NCBI RefSeq assembly: GCF_008039875.1
Contig: NZ_VRUU01000019.1
Location: forward strand, 1-61,758
Direction: 5' to 3'
DNA: 61,758 nt
Source: Methylobacterium sp. WL119
GTDB lineage: Bacteria > Pseudomonadota > Alphaproteobacteria > Rhizobiales > Beijerinckiaceae
Below the pieces are notes generated by a model. The model ran no database searches, was not told where the DNA came from, and worked only from the letters and a program-made list of their open reading frames with translations. The position numbers and the translations under genes were made by a program. How positions within the stretch are numbered: the first letter of the stretch is position 1; every line of letters begins with the position of its first letter. Positions 18,901-26,069 of this stretch are shown here, piece after piece.

Positions 18901-19193
18901 ACCAGCGGCATCGCGGCGAGATCCAGCTCGGCCTCGTCCGCCTCGCCGAGCGGGATCATCCGTGGCAGCAGGGCCGCCTCGCCCAGCCGCGCCGCCAGGC
19001 GCTTGGCCAGCTCCTTCGCCACGCCCGGCGTCGGTAGGTAGATCGTGACGGCGGCGAGCGCGAGCGGGTCGCGCCCGAGATCGCCGACGAGGCGCCCGTC
19101 GAGCAGCGCATCGACCAGCGTCGGCAGGAACGGCGCGCCACGGGTGATGGTGAAGACGTGGGCGTGTGGGTCGGTCGGGTCGATCTGGGTCAA
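15990..19193 (-). CDS. addB: Double-strand break repair protein AddB
   Basis: A 1,067-residue partner of AddA, carrying an inactivated helicase core and the second RecB-type nuclease. Landmarks: HVFTITRGAPFLPTLVDALL at the start, GSTGSVPATAKLI, LDPLGSRLMHYDRVVLAGLDEGVWP, SVTEIETLVRDPYAVFARHVLGL, GTMIHAIFGRFAERYP and the nuclease ACIVDFKTGAPPS near residue 940. No ATG or GTG suits; the best start is TTG at 19193, whose bases overlap the stop of the upstream PIN gene as TTGA, suggesting translational coupling. It is the only large gene after the TsaE-AmgK/MurU block, the usual neighbour of addBA in this group. Confidence 0.94.
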   Translation of the reverse strand: MTQIDPTDPHAHVFTITRGAPFLPTLVDALLDGRLVGDLGRDPLALAAVTIYLPTPGVAKELAKRLAARLGEAALLPRMIPLGEADEAELDLAAMPLVANAAVGLDPEMQKLERRLILARLVQSWAQAVDRSLLPIDEEVPFLVPASPADAVALAADLEGLMDALTVEGLPWSEIAGAVEAEYSRYFGLTLDFVRIAAENWPRILAERGLTDPVSRARDLVLAEAARLTRERPRDPVVIAGSTGSVPATAKLIAAVAGLPHGAVVLPGLDLDLDAAGWDAIETGAGFEREIAHGHPQAVLHRLLGPGCLGVARDAVVDLGGHDPEVTARAALLSQALRPAETTDAWARLDGTARETLGRQGLAGLAVAEAADERDEALMAAVALREALAAPGRTAALITPDRALAMRVAAELARWDIVAEDGAGLALSRSAAGRMARLSAELAVDLHREQGDAIPARIIALLAHPLVGLGLPRGDVVRGAAALEIGVLRGPAPAGSFQGLKDALAVQRAAPHRHQPRAKQRLGDRDWDLAATILDQLEAAFAPLAAFAGSCGAEAAACDLVEAARLHAEVCEALLARPAEVAEPIADASLNCLDTLFDDVRNLVGHRAEADAALLPGSFDDYPAFLTTLAADRTVPCAGPAPHPRLSILDPLGSRLMHYDRVVLAGLDEGVWPGKTTTDSFLNRPMRERIGLNPPERQLGQAAHDFVQALGCRDAVITRAAKREGSPTVPSRFLQRIRAFAGEAAWAATLDAGRRFAGYARVLDTAPAQPRLTQPKPKPDPALFPRSLSVTEIETLVRDPYAVFARHVLGLDPLEAVAERPGAGDRGTMIHAIFGRFAERYPDALPDPAIAWERLNQIAVEAFAGTADTYPELYAEWWPRYERMAAVYLPWEIARRATLARVEPEIFGRWAIPLGPETFTLRARADRIERGADGACIVDFKTGAPPSAREIFAGFSPQLTLEAAMLMHGAFDGFPATNATPDLLYVHASGGRKPFVPLAVKPPKGDPRTVAEIVEEHATRLRGLVARFMTGQAAYTSRPYAKYAKSYGDYDHLARVGEWSLGGDGEG

Positions 19194-19642
19194 CCGAGGA
19201 TCCGTTCGCGCTCGTGCGAGAAGTTGAGCACCTTCCTGCCCGACATCGCGCTGGTGCGGTAGAGGTGGAGGTCGTCGGTGATCAGGGTGACGTCCGGCTC
19301 CCGCGCGTTCGGGATCGAGACGTCGTTGAGGGGCAGCCTGTCGAAGTCGACGGAACCGACGGCATCCGCGCTCGGCGCATACGTCTCCGTCGCCGCCTCC
19401 GCGAAGCAACGGAACGCCTCGAGAACCGGAGCCAGGCGGGCCTGGTCGAATTGTCGGATCTGGCACGAGGTCTCGGCAAGGACGTTCGGCGTGGCGGCGA
19501 AGATCGCCGCATCCCCGATCCGGAGCTTCAGCAGCACGAAGTCGTCGATCGTGTGGATGCGCGCGCGCCGATGCGCGGCGATGCATGATCGGGAGGCGGT
19601 CCCGACGAAGAGCAGCAGAAGCAGGTTCGTGTCGACGAGCAG
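19190..19642 (-). pseudogene. PIN-domain toxin-like gene with no usable start codon
   Basis: The frame translates to LLVDTNLLLLLFVGTASRS, then HTIDDFVLLKLRIGDAA, TPNVLAETSCQIRQFD, and DVTLITDDLHLYRTSA near the end: a PIN nuclease with acidic residues in VDTN, NVLAET and ITDDL. The open frame extends to a stop at 19697-19699, but contains no ATG, GTG or TTG before VDTN. A GTG at the right place (19652-19650) is exactly one base out of frame, so a single-base deletion is the simplest reading. A GTG inside (19537) would lose the first catalytic Asp. It ends overlapping the addB start. A sequencing error is possible. Confidence 0.6.
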
Positions 19643-19959
19643 GCGTCCGGCACTGAAGGTTCGACCCGGCGGTCGGTGACGGAGACGACGCGGCCGTCAT
19701 CGTCCTTGAGGTGCACCACCTTGTAGGATCGTTTCGGATCGAGATCGCGCCCGAGAGCGGTCACGAGCGGCTTGGACGCGTCCCAGGGCCGCGAAAACCT
19801 GACGGTGATGAGCCGCTGGTTCAGCGCGTCGTCGAACCGGATCTCCTCGAGACCGATGTTCGTCGGCTGCTCGGCATCGAAGACCGCGGCGGCGTAGTCC
19901 TTCGCCTTGGAAACCGCTTCCTTCACGTCCACCGGGACCTCCGCAGCGACCAGGGCCAT
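19528..19959 (-). CDS. Putative partner/antitoxin of the PIN gene, with a read-through tail
   Basis: Begins MALVAAEVPVDVKEAVSKAK and continues with KRSYKVVHLKDDDGRVVSVTDR to about residue 98; this part is charged and looks like real protein. The remaining 45 or so residues (Cys/Ser/Arg-rich, from RVEPSVPDA on) are simply the PIN gene read in another frame, because no stop occurs where the antitoxin should end. Two proteins of this kind in tandem suggest a toxin-antitoxin pair; the family is not VapB or another I recognise. The ATG has only a weak ribosome-binding site; a TTG 42 bases upstream is an alternative. Confidence 0.5.
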   Translation of the reverse strand: MALVAAEVPVDVKEAVSKAKDYAAAVFDAEQPTNIGLEEIRFDDALNQRLITVRFSRPWDASKPLVTALGRDLDPKRSYKVVHLKDDDGRVVSVTDRRVEPSVPDACSSTRTCFCCSSSGPPPDHASPRIGARASTRSTTSCC

Positions 19960-20014
19960 CCTCGATGCGAGCAATCTAGAGGTTCCGCATCCGTTCCTCA
20001 AACGGAATCGCGGC

Positions 20015-20776
20015 TCACCCCTCCTGCGCGCTCACCCGCACGCGCTCCTCGGCGGCGCGGATCGCGTCGGGCGTGCCGACGTGGAGCCATTGGCCGTCGA
20101 GCCGCAGCCCGGACAGGCGGCCCGCCGCGATCGCCCGGTCGAACAGCAGGTTGAGCGAGAACGCGCCGTCCGGCGTGTCGGCGAACAGCTCCGGCTTCAC
20201 GATGGCGACGCCCGCGTAGATGAAGGGGGCCACCCGGCGCTCGCCGCGCCGTTCCAGCCGGCCGTCGGCGTCCATGACGAAGTCGCCCGAGCCCTCGTAG
20301 CCGAGGCTCGTGGTGGTCGGCGCCACCAGGAGCAGGATGTCCATCCGCGCCGCGTCCCAGGCCTCGATGAGCCGGGCGAGGTTCGGGGTCGGGCCCTCCA
20401 GCCAGAACGAATCCGAGTTGAACACCACAAAGGGGTCCGCGCCGACCAGAGCGAGCGCCTTCTTCACGCCGCCGCCGGTCTCGAGCAGGGTCTCGCGCTC
20501 GTCGGACACGACGATCTTCGGAAGGCCGACGCGCTTGGCCAGGTGCCCCTCGATCAGGTCCGGCAGGTAGTGGACGTTGACCACCGCCGTCTCGATCCCG
20601 CCCTCCGCCGCCCGGTCGAGGGCGTGGTCGATCAGCGCCTTGCCCGCGACCTCCACCAGGGGCTTCGGCACCGTGGCGGTGACCGGGCGCATGCGCTTGC
20701 CCAGGCCCGCGGCGAGGACGAAGGCGCGGGTGATCGCGGCTTGCGCGGTCGGCGGCGAGGCGGGGGTGTCGCTCAT
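20015..20776 (-). CDS. NDP-sugar nucleotidyltransferase (MurU-like)
   Basis: A 253-residue cytosolic enzyme expected to charge a sugar 1-phosphate with a nucleotide. The signature VLAAGLGKRMRPVTATVPKP (residues about 20-39) and the metal-site FNSDSFWLEG are clear. In Pseudomonas MurU converts N-acetylmuramic acid 1-phosphate to UDP-MurNAc after AmgK; here the AmgK-like domain is encoded just upstream (35-base gap), so a cell-wall recycling role is the most economical inference. Related mannose-1-phosphate guanylyltransferases cannot be excluded. Confidence 0.86.
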   Translation of the reverse strand: MSDTPASPPTAQAAITRAFVLAAGLGKRMRPVTATVPKPLVEVAGKALIDHALDRAAEGGIETAVVNVHYLPDLIEGHLAKRVGLPKIVVSDERETLLETGGGVKKALALVGADPFVVFNSDSFWLEGPTPNLARLIEAWDAARMDILLLVAPTTTSLGYEGSGDFVMDADGRLERRGERRVAPFIYAGVAIVKPELFADTPDGAFSLNLLFDRAIAAGRLSGLRLDGQWLHVGTPDAIRAAEERVRVSAQEG

Positions 20777-20811
20777 GCGCGGGGCTCGCGAAGGAGAGGT
20801 CGGACGGCGGT

Positions 20812-22437
20812 TCAGGCGGGCTCGGCCGGCGGCTCGGCGCGTCCGAGCAACCCCGGAAGGTGCTGCAGGTGCCAGTCCCGCAGGGACGCCAGCGCCGGGT
20901 GGGCGAGGTTGCGGGCGAGGTAGCCCTCGATCCGCGGGATGTGGGCGAGGTAGGCCGGCTTTCCGTCGCGCAGGTTCAGCCGGGCGAAGATGCCGAGGAT
21001 CTTGGTGGCGCGCTGCGCCGCCAGGATGGCGTAGGCGGTGGCGAAGCCCTGCACGTCGAAGGCCGGATCGCGGGCACGGCGCTCGCGGGCGTAGAGCCCG
21101 AGCAATCGGAGCTCGAACTCGGCGTTGGCGTCGACCCGGGCGTCCTGCAGCAGCGAGGCGACGTCGTAGGCCGGGTGGCCGAGCACCGCGTCCTGGAAGT
21201 CGATCACGCCGATGCGCTCCAGCCCGTCGCGCTCGGGGAGCCAGATCAGGTTGGGGGAATGGTAGTCGCGCAGCGTCCAGGTCGGGCGGGCGGGCATGGC
21301 GCCCTTCAGCACCTCGGCCCAGAGCGCGCCGAACGCGTCCCGCGCCTCGGGCGGGAGCGTGACGCCGCGCAGCGCCGGGGCATACCAGTCCGGCAGCAGC
21401 TCGGTCTCGAACAACAGCGCCTCGGCATCGTACGCCGGGATCACGTGGTTGATGCCGTCCGCCACCGGCAGGACGCCCGGCAGCTCGACCGCGTGGAGCT
21501 TGGCGAGCAGGCGCGTCGCCTCGGCGTAGCGCTCGGGCCGCGGGCCGGCGGCGTCGACCACCGGCTCGGTGCCGAGGTCCTCGAGGATCAGCAGCCCGGT
21601 GTCGAGGTCCTCGCCGTAGATGCGCGGCGCCGAGAAGCCGAGCGCCCGCAGGCCCCGGTCGATCGCGACGAAGGCGTGGACGCTCTCGGCGAGCTTGACG
21701 ATCGCGCTGTAGGGCTTTCCGTCGCGCACCGGCGGCCCGTCGGCGCGCGGCGGCGAGATCATCAGCACCGCCGACCGGCCGTCGGGATGCGTCAGGCGCT
21801 CGTAGGCGCGCGACGACGCGTCGCCCTGCATCAGGGTGCGGGTCGCCTCGTCCCAGCCGCTGCGGGCGAGAAGGGCGCGGACCGCGCGCGCCCGGTCGAG
21901 GCGGGCGCGCATGCCCTCGGTGCCGGAGATGCGGGCGAAGCGCGAGCCCTCGCCGAACTCGGGCCGCAGCGACAGGTCGATCGACAGGACCGGCCCCTCG
22001 CGCGGCGGAAGCCGCTCGGGCCACTCGACCAGCGTGATCGCGGCCTCGGTCATCTCGTCGAAACCGAGCTCGACCAGCTCGTCGGCGCTGCGCAGCCGGT
22101 AGAGGTCGGCATGGACGATCGCGCCGAGGCGACCCTCGTAGGGCTGGATCAGCGTGAAGGTCGGGCTCGGGACCTCGAGGCTCGGATCGTCGGCAAGCTC
22201 GCGGATCAGCGCGCGCGCCAGCGTGGTCTTGCCGCCGCCGAGGCCGCCCGAGAGCGCGACGAGGTCGCCCGGCATCAGGAACTCGGCCAGGAACAACCCG
22301 AGATCCTCGGTCGCGCCCTCCTCCGGCAGGACGATCTCCCAGGCCGGCGGCTGCGCGTCCGCGGGGGGCGTGCCCGGCGAGGGGGCTGCGCCCGAGACGG
22401 CACCCTGCCGGTCGTGATCGGGATCGTCCTCGCCCAA
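20812..22437 (-). CDS. TsaE / aminoglycoside-phosphotransferase (AmgK-like) fusion
   Basis: A 541-residue two-domain protein. Residues about 30-185 are TsaE, the ATPase needed for tRNA threonylcarbamoyladenosine synthesis: Walker A SGGLGGGKTTLARAL, SPTFTLIQPY, HADLYRL and ITLVEWPERLP. Residues about 200-540 are an APH-type sugar kinase like AmgK, the anomeric MurNAc/GlcNAc kinase: RDYHSPNLIWLPER and GVIDFQDAVLGHPAYDV carry the catalytic and metal-binding Asp. No ATG occurs before the TsaE domain; the TTG at 22437 lies nine bases after GGAGG, while another TTG directly abuts GGAGG. This fused form is known in related bacteria. Confidence 0.92.
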   Translation of the reverse strand: MGEDDPDHDRQGAVSGAAPSPGTPPADAQPPAWEIVLPEEGATEDLGLFLAEFLMPGDLVALSGGLGGGKTTLARALIRELADDPSLEVPSPTFTLIQPYEGRLGAIVHADLYRLRSADELVELGFDEMTEAAITLVEWPERLPPREGPVLSIDLSLRPEFGEGSRFARISGTEGMRARLDRARAVRALLARSGWDEATRTLMQGDASSRAYERLTHPDGRSAVLMISPPRADGPPVRDGKPYSAIVKLAESVHAFVAIDRGLRALGFSAPRIYGEDLDTGLLILEDLGTEPVVDAAGPRPERYAEATRLLAKLHAVELPGVLPVADGINHVIPAYDAEALLFETELLPDWYAPALRGVTLPPEARDAFGALWAEVLKGAMPARPTWTLRDYHSPNLIWLPERDGLERIGVIDFQDAVLGHPAYDVASLLQDARVDANAEFELRLLGLYARERRARDPAFDVQGFATAYAILAAQRATKILGIFARLNLRDGKPAYLAHIPRIEGYLARNLAHPALASLRDWHLQHLPGLLGRAEPPAEPA

Positions 22438-22637
22438 AACCGTCAACCTCCGAGCGCCGATGCGCGGCGCGGCCTTGCAACCGTACCGGTCTATCGGAGG
22501 ATCCTTAACCGAACTTCGCGAAAACGCGCATCCCCGCACGGGGCGGCACCGGTCGCGACCGGCGCGGCGCGGTCGAAGCCGGTCGTCGCGATGAGATCGG
22601 CCGGGCGTGCGGGACAGCTCTGCCCATCCGCGGCCGG

Positions 22638-23909
22638 TCACGCCGCGGCGATCTGCGGCGCGTCGCCGCCGGCGGCCTTCCAGCTCCGGATCAGGGCGAG
22701 GGTGTCGGCCAGCGGCACCGGGCAGCCATAGAGGTACCCCTGGCCGTAGGCGCAGCCCATCTCGGCGAGCGCGGCCGCCTCGGCCGGCGCCTCGATGCCC
22801 TCGGCCACCACGGGGATGCCGAGCTCGTCGGCGAGCACGAGGATGGTCTGGATGATCTTGCGGTTGCACGGGGTGGTCAGCATCGCCCGGACGAAAGCGC
22901 GGTCCACCTTCAGGGTCGTGATCGGCAGCTTCGACAGGTAGCTCAGCGACGAGTAGCCGGTGCCGAAATCGTCGATGGCGATGCCCATGCCCGCCTCGCG
23001 GCACACGCTGAGGGCCTCCGTGGCGCCCGCGGGATCGCGCATCACCGTGCTCTCGGTGATCTCCAGCTTCAGCGTCGCGGGGGCGATGCCGGTGGAGCGC
23101 AGCATCTCGCCGACCATCGCCGGGAAGCTCGCGCGGGCGAGGTCGTAACCGGTGACGTTGATCGAGAGGAACAGCGGCCCGTCGGCGGCGCCCGGGTTCT
23201 GCAGGGCCGCCATCATGATCTCCGGCATGATCCGGCCGACCTCGGAGACGACCCATTCGGTGATCTCGACGATCAGCCCGCTCGATTCGGCCACGGGGAT
23301 GAACGTCATCGGCGGCACCAGGCCCTGCTCGGGGTGGCGCCAGCGGATCAGCGCCTCGAAGCCGGCCAGCGTTTCGGTGCCGAGCCGCACGATCGGCTGG
23401 AGGAACAGCTCGAACTCGTCGCGGTCGAGCGCCCGGCGCAGGGCGCGCTCCATCATCACCACGGAAATCGCGGCCTGGAAATCCGCCTTGAGCGCCGGCG
23501 AGGGCTCGACGGCGACGGGGCGCGCCGTCACGGCCGGGGCATGCGGCTTCAGCAGCGCGATCGCGTCGCGATAGCGGGCCATGACCACGCCGAGGCACAG
23601 GCGCAGGATCGGGTCCGCCTGCAGGAGGCGATTCTCGATCTGCGCCTCGGAGATCGGGACGAGGACGCAGTCCTCGATCGCCCGCGCCGAGGTGGGGCGC
23701 GGGCCCGAATCGAGGATCGCCATCTCGCCGAAGATCTCGCCGGGGCCGCGCTCGGCGAGCGGTTGCTCGATGCCGTCGCGGCGCAGGAAGATCGCGGCCC
23801 GTCCGGCGACGATCAGGTAGGCCACGGTTCCGGGCTCGCCTTCCTCGAAGATCGCGCTGCCGGCGGGCAGCGTGATCGTAGCGTTGGGATCGTTCATCGT
23901 CCGGTCCAT
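22638..23909 (-). CDS. Cyclic-nucleotide-binding-domain / EAL protein (putative c-di-GMP phosphodiesterase)
   Basis: A 423-residue soluble protein. Residues about 10-115 form a cNMP-binding-type sensor (GSAIFEEGEPGTVAYLIVAG, GEIFGEMAIL). Residues about 165-410 form an EAL domain that appears catalytically intact: GFEALIRWRHP, INVTGYDL, LKLEITEST, IDDFGTGYSSLSYLS, TLKVDRAFV, VVAEGIE and YGQGYLYGCP. The likely role is to hydrolyse cyclic di-GMP under control of a ligand bound by the N-domain; whether that is cAMP is unknown. Start MDRTMNDPN at 23909; MNDP four codons on is also possible. Confidence 0.9.
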   Translation of the reverse strand: MDRTMNDPNATITLPAGSAIFEEGEPGTVAYLIVAGRAAIFLRRDGIEQPLAERGPGEIFGEMAILDSGPRPTSARAIEDCVLVPISEAQIENRLLQADPILRLCLGVVMARYRDAIALLKPHAPAVTARPVAVEPSPALKADFQAAISVVMMERALRRALDRDEFELFLQPIVRLGTETLAGFEALIRWRHPEQGLVPPMTFIPVAESSGLIVEITEWVVSEVGRIMPEIMMAALQNPGAADGPLFLSINVTGYDLARASFPAMVGEMLRSTGIAPATLKLEITESTVMRDPAGATEALSVCREAGMGIAIDDFGTGYSSLSYLSKLPITTLKVDRAFVRAMLTTPCNRKIIQTILVLADELGIPVVAEGIEAPAEAAALAEMGCAYGQGYLYGCPVPLADTLALIRSWKAAGGDAPQIAAA

Positions 23910-24141
23910 GTCCCACCGAAACTTCAGGTGGCCTGGAGCGAACTTTGCCCGACGGACATTAATCAACCTACAATTCGTTCGATCCCAAGCCGCGCAATAC
24001 ATACCGCCGCGAACGAATGCTGCGGCAGCGAAAAACGATCGATGACGTTGCGGCGCATACAACCACTGGATGGTCAGGCGAATACTATCTCCGATAGAAA
24101 TCCGCATCGCCGGCCATCACCGGCGGCCTTCGGCGGCGCGA

Positions 24142-24801
24142 TCACGCGACGAAGCGCCAGACGTGGCTCTGCTTGATCTCGGCATCCTCCAGCGCCCGCG
24201 TCACCGGCACGGCGTAGCTGGCGATCGCCTCGAGGCGGGCGCGCGGCAGGTAGCTGCGGCCGGGATCGCCGATGAGCACCGTGGTGCCGGCCGCGTGCAG
24301 GCGGCCGAGCCAGTCGCCGACCGCGCCGGCGAGGTCGCGCTCGTAGAAGATGTCGGCGGCGAGCACGAGGTCGACGTCGGGCACCGTGCCGATCAGGTCG
24401 GCGGAGGAGGTGGCGATGCGCCCGGAGACGCCGTTGGCGGCGGCGTTCAGCGGGATCGCCGCGATCGCGAAGGCATCGAGGTCGCTGGCGAGCACCGAGG
24501 CGGCGCCGGACCGCGCCGCCGCGATCGCCACGAGGCCGGAGCCGGAGGCGAAGTCGAGCACGCGCCGGCCGGCGGCGATTTCCGGGTTGTCGAGGAGGTA
24601 GCGGGCGAGGGCTTGCCCGCCGGCCCAGGCGAAGGCCCAGAACGGCGGCGGCAGGCCGATCTCGGCGAGCTCGTCCTCGGTCTTCTGCCACAGCTCCGTC
24701 GCCTCGTCGGCGACGTGGAGCACGATCTCCGGCGCATGCGCCACCGGCAGCAGGCGGGTGTTCGCGCGGATGAAGGCGGCGGCGTTCTCCGGCGTGATCA
24801 T
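24142..24801 (-). CDS. Class I SAM-dependent methyltransferase (ETFB-lysine/METTL20-like, COG3897)
   Basis: A 219-residue cytosolic protein. The nucleotide-binding motif is VLDFASGSGLVAIAAARSG and the following acidic end SDLDAFAIAAI; PPFWAFAWAGGQALARYLLDN and DIFYERDLAG are typical of the branch that includes bacterial ETFB lysine methyltransferases and proteins annotated as nicotinamide N-methylases. The actual substrate is therefore uncertain. Its ATG overlaps the stop of the upstream glycosyltransferase gene (ATGA), so the two are translationally coupled. Confidence 0.83.
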   Translation of the reverse strand: MITPENAAAFIRANTRLLPVAHAPEIVLHVADEATELWQKTEDELAEIGLPPPFWAFAWAGGQALARYLLDNPEIAAGRRVLDFASGSGLVAIAAARSGAASVLASDLDAFAIAAIPLNAAANGVSGRIATSSADLIGTVPDVDLVLAADIFYERDLAGAVGDWLGRLHAAGTTVLIGDPGRSYLPRARLEAIASYAVPVTRALEDAEIKQSHVWRFVA

Positions 24802-25955
24802 GGCCCGAGCAGCTCGCGATAGAGGCCGCACACGGCCTGCGCCACCGCGTGCTCCGAGAACCCGTCCTCGACGATGCGCCTGCGGGCCGCCGCGCCGAGG
24901 GCGGCCACGCGATCCGGATCGCCCGCGAGCCGGACCAGGGCGGCGGCCAGCGCCGGCGCGTCGCCGGGGGGGACGACGAGGCCCTCGATGCCGTCGCGCA
25001 CCAGGGCGCGGCAGCCCGGCACGTCGGTGGTGAGCAGCGCCCGGCCGCAGGCGGCGGCCTCCAGCAGGGTGCGCGGCAGGCCCTCGCCGCCGCGGGAGGG
25101 CAGGCAGCCGACATGGGCGCCGGCGAAGGCCGCGACCGCGTCCCGCGTCGGCCCGAGCCAGGCGACCCCGTCGCGGGACCAGTCGCGCAGCGTCGCCTCG
25201 GGGATCGCCCGGCGGTTCGAGGGATCGGGCGCGCCGTGCAGCGCAAGCTCGACCGCAACGCCCTGCGCGCGGGCGAGCCGCACCGCCTCGACGGCGACGT
25301 CGATCCCCTTCGACCACAGCATCCGCGCCACGATCGCGACCCGGAGCGGCGGATGCGGCGGCAGCGGCCGCGGCACGAACGCGTCCGGGTCGACGCCGGC
25401 ACCGCCGACGATCGTCACCGCGGTGTCGGCCGGGTCGAGGCCGAGGGCGGCGGCGTCGTCCGGGTTCTCGAACAGGAAGCGGGTGCGCTTCGAGGCCAGC
25501 GGCCCGCGGATCAGGTGGCGCAGGGCGGTCCGCGAGAGGCGTCCGGCCGCGTCGGCGCGCGCGCCGATCAGCCCGAGGCCGGTGAGCGCGTAGACGCGCG
25601 CCGGGATGCCGGCCATCGCCGCCGCCGTGCCGCCGACCAGGATCCCGCGCAGCGCGATGCAGTGGACGATGTCGGGCTTCCAGGCCTTCAGGATCGCGGC
25701 GAGCTGCCCCGCGGCGTAGCCGGCGGCCATCGGGTTGAGGCTGGAGCGCTCCGCCTCCAAAGCGATCACCCGGGCGCCCGTCGCCTCGACCACCGCGCGG
25801 TGGTCGCGCACCCGCGTCACCACGGCGACCGACAGGCCCATCGCCACCGCCGCCCGCGCCATCGGCAGGAAATGCGAGGCGAAGAACCAATCCTCGGTGA
25901 CGACGAAGGCGAGGCGCCGCATCGGCGCGGCGGGGGCGGAAGGGGCGGCGTCCAT
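24798..25955 (-). CDS. GT4-type glycosyltransferase
   Basis: A 385-residue GT-B enzyme. The N-domain begins RRLAFVVTEDWFFASHFLPMA with GLSVAVVTRV; the C-domain has LRVAIVARMLWSKGIDVAVEA, the GT4 acidic motif in LPSRGGEGLPRTLLEAAACG, and VVPPGDAPALAAAL. It would transfer a sugar onto a lipid-linked or surface glycan precursor at the membrane face. Start at 25955 (MDAAPSAPAAPMRR). Overlaps the methyltransferase gene by four bases. Acceptor and donor cannot be deduced. Confidence 0.88.
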   Translation of the reverse strand: MDAAPSAPAAPMRRLAFVVTEDWFFASHFLPMARAAVAMGLSVAVVTRVRDHRAVVEATGARVIALEAERSSLNPMAAGYAAGQLAAILKAWKPDIVHCIALRGILVGGTAAAMAGIPARVYALTGLGLIGARADAAGRLSRTALRHLIRGPLASKRTRFLFENPDDAAALGLDPADTAVTIVGGAGVDPDAFVPRPLPPHPPLRVAIVARMLWSKGIDVAVEAVRLARAQGVAVELALHGAPDPSNRRAIPEATLRDWSRDGVAWLGPTRDAVAAFAGAHVGCLPSRGGEGLPRTLLEAAACGRALLTTDVPGCRALVRDGIEGLVVPPGDAPALAAALVRLAGDPDRVAALGAAARRRIVEDGFSEHAVAQAVCGLYRELLGP

Positions 25956-26069
25956 CGCACGAGCCTCTAACACGGGCGCGCATCCGTGTACGGCGGATAC
26001 GCAGACGCCGGAACACGGCCGCGCGGCGACCGGTTGAGGGCAGGCTTTCGCAAGCGAGGAGCAGCGCTC

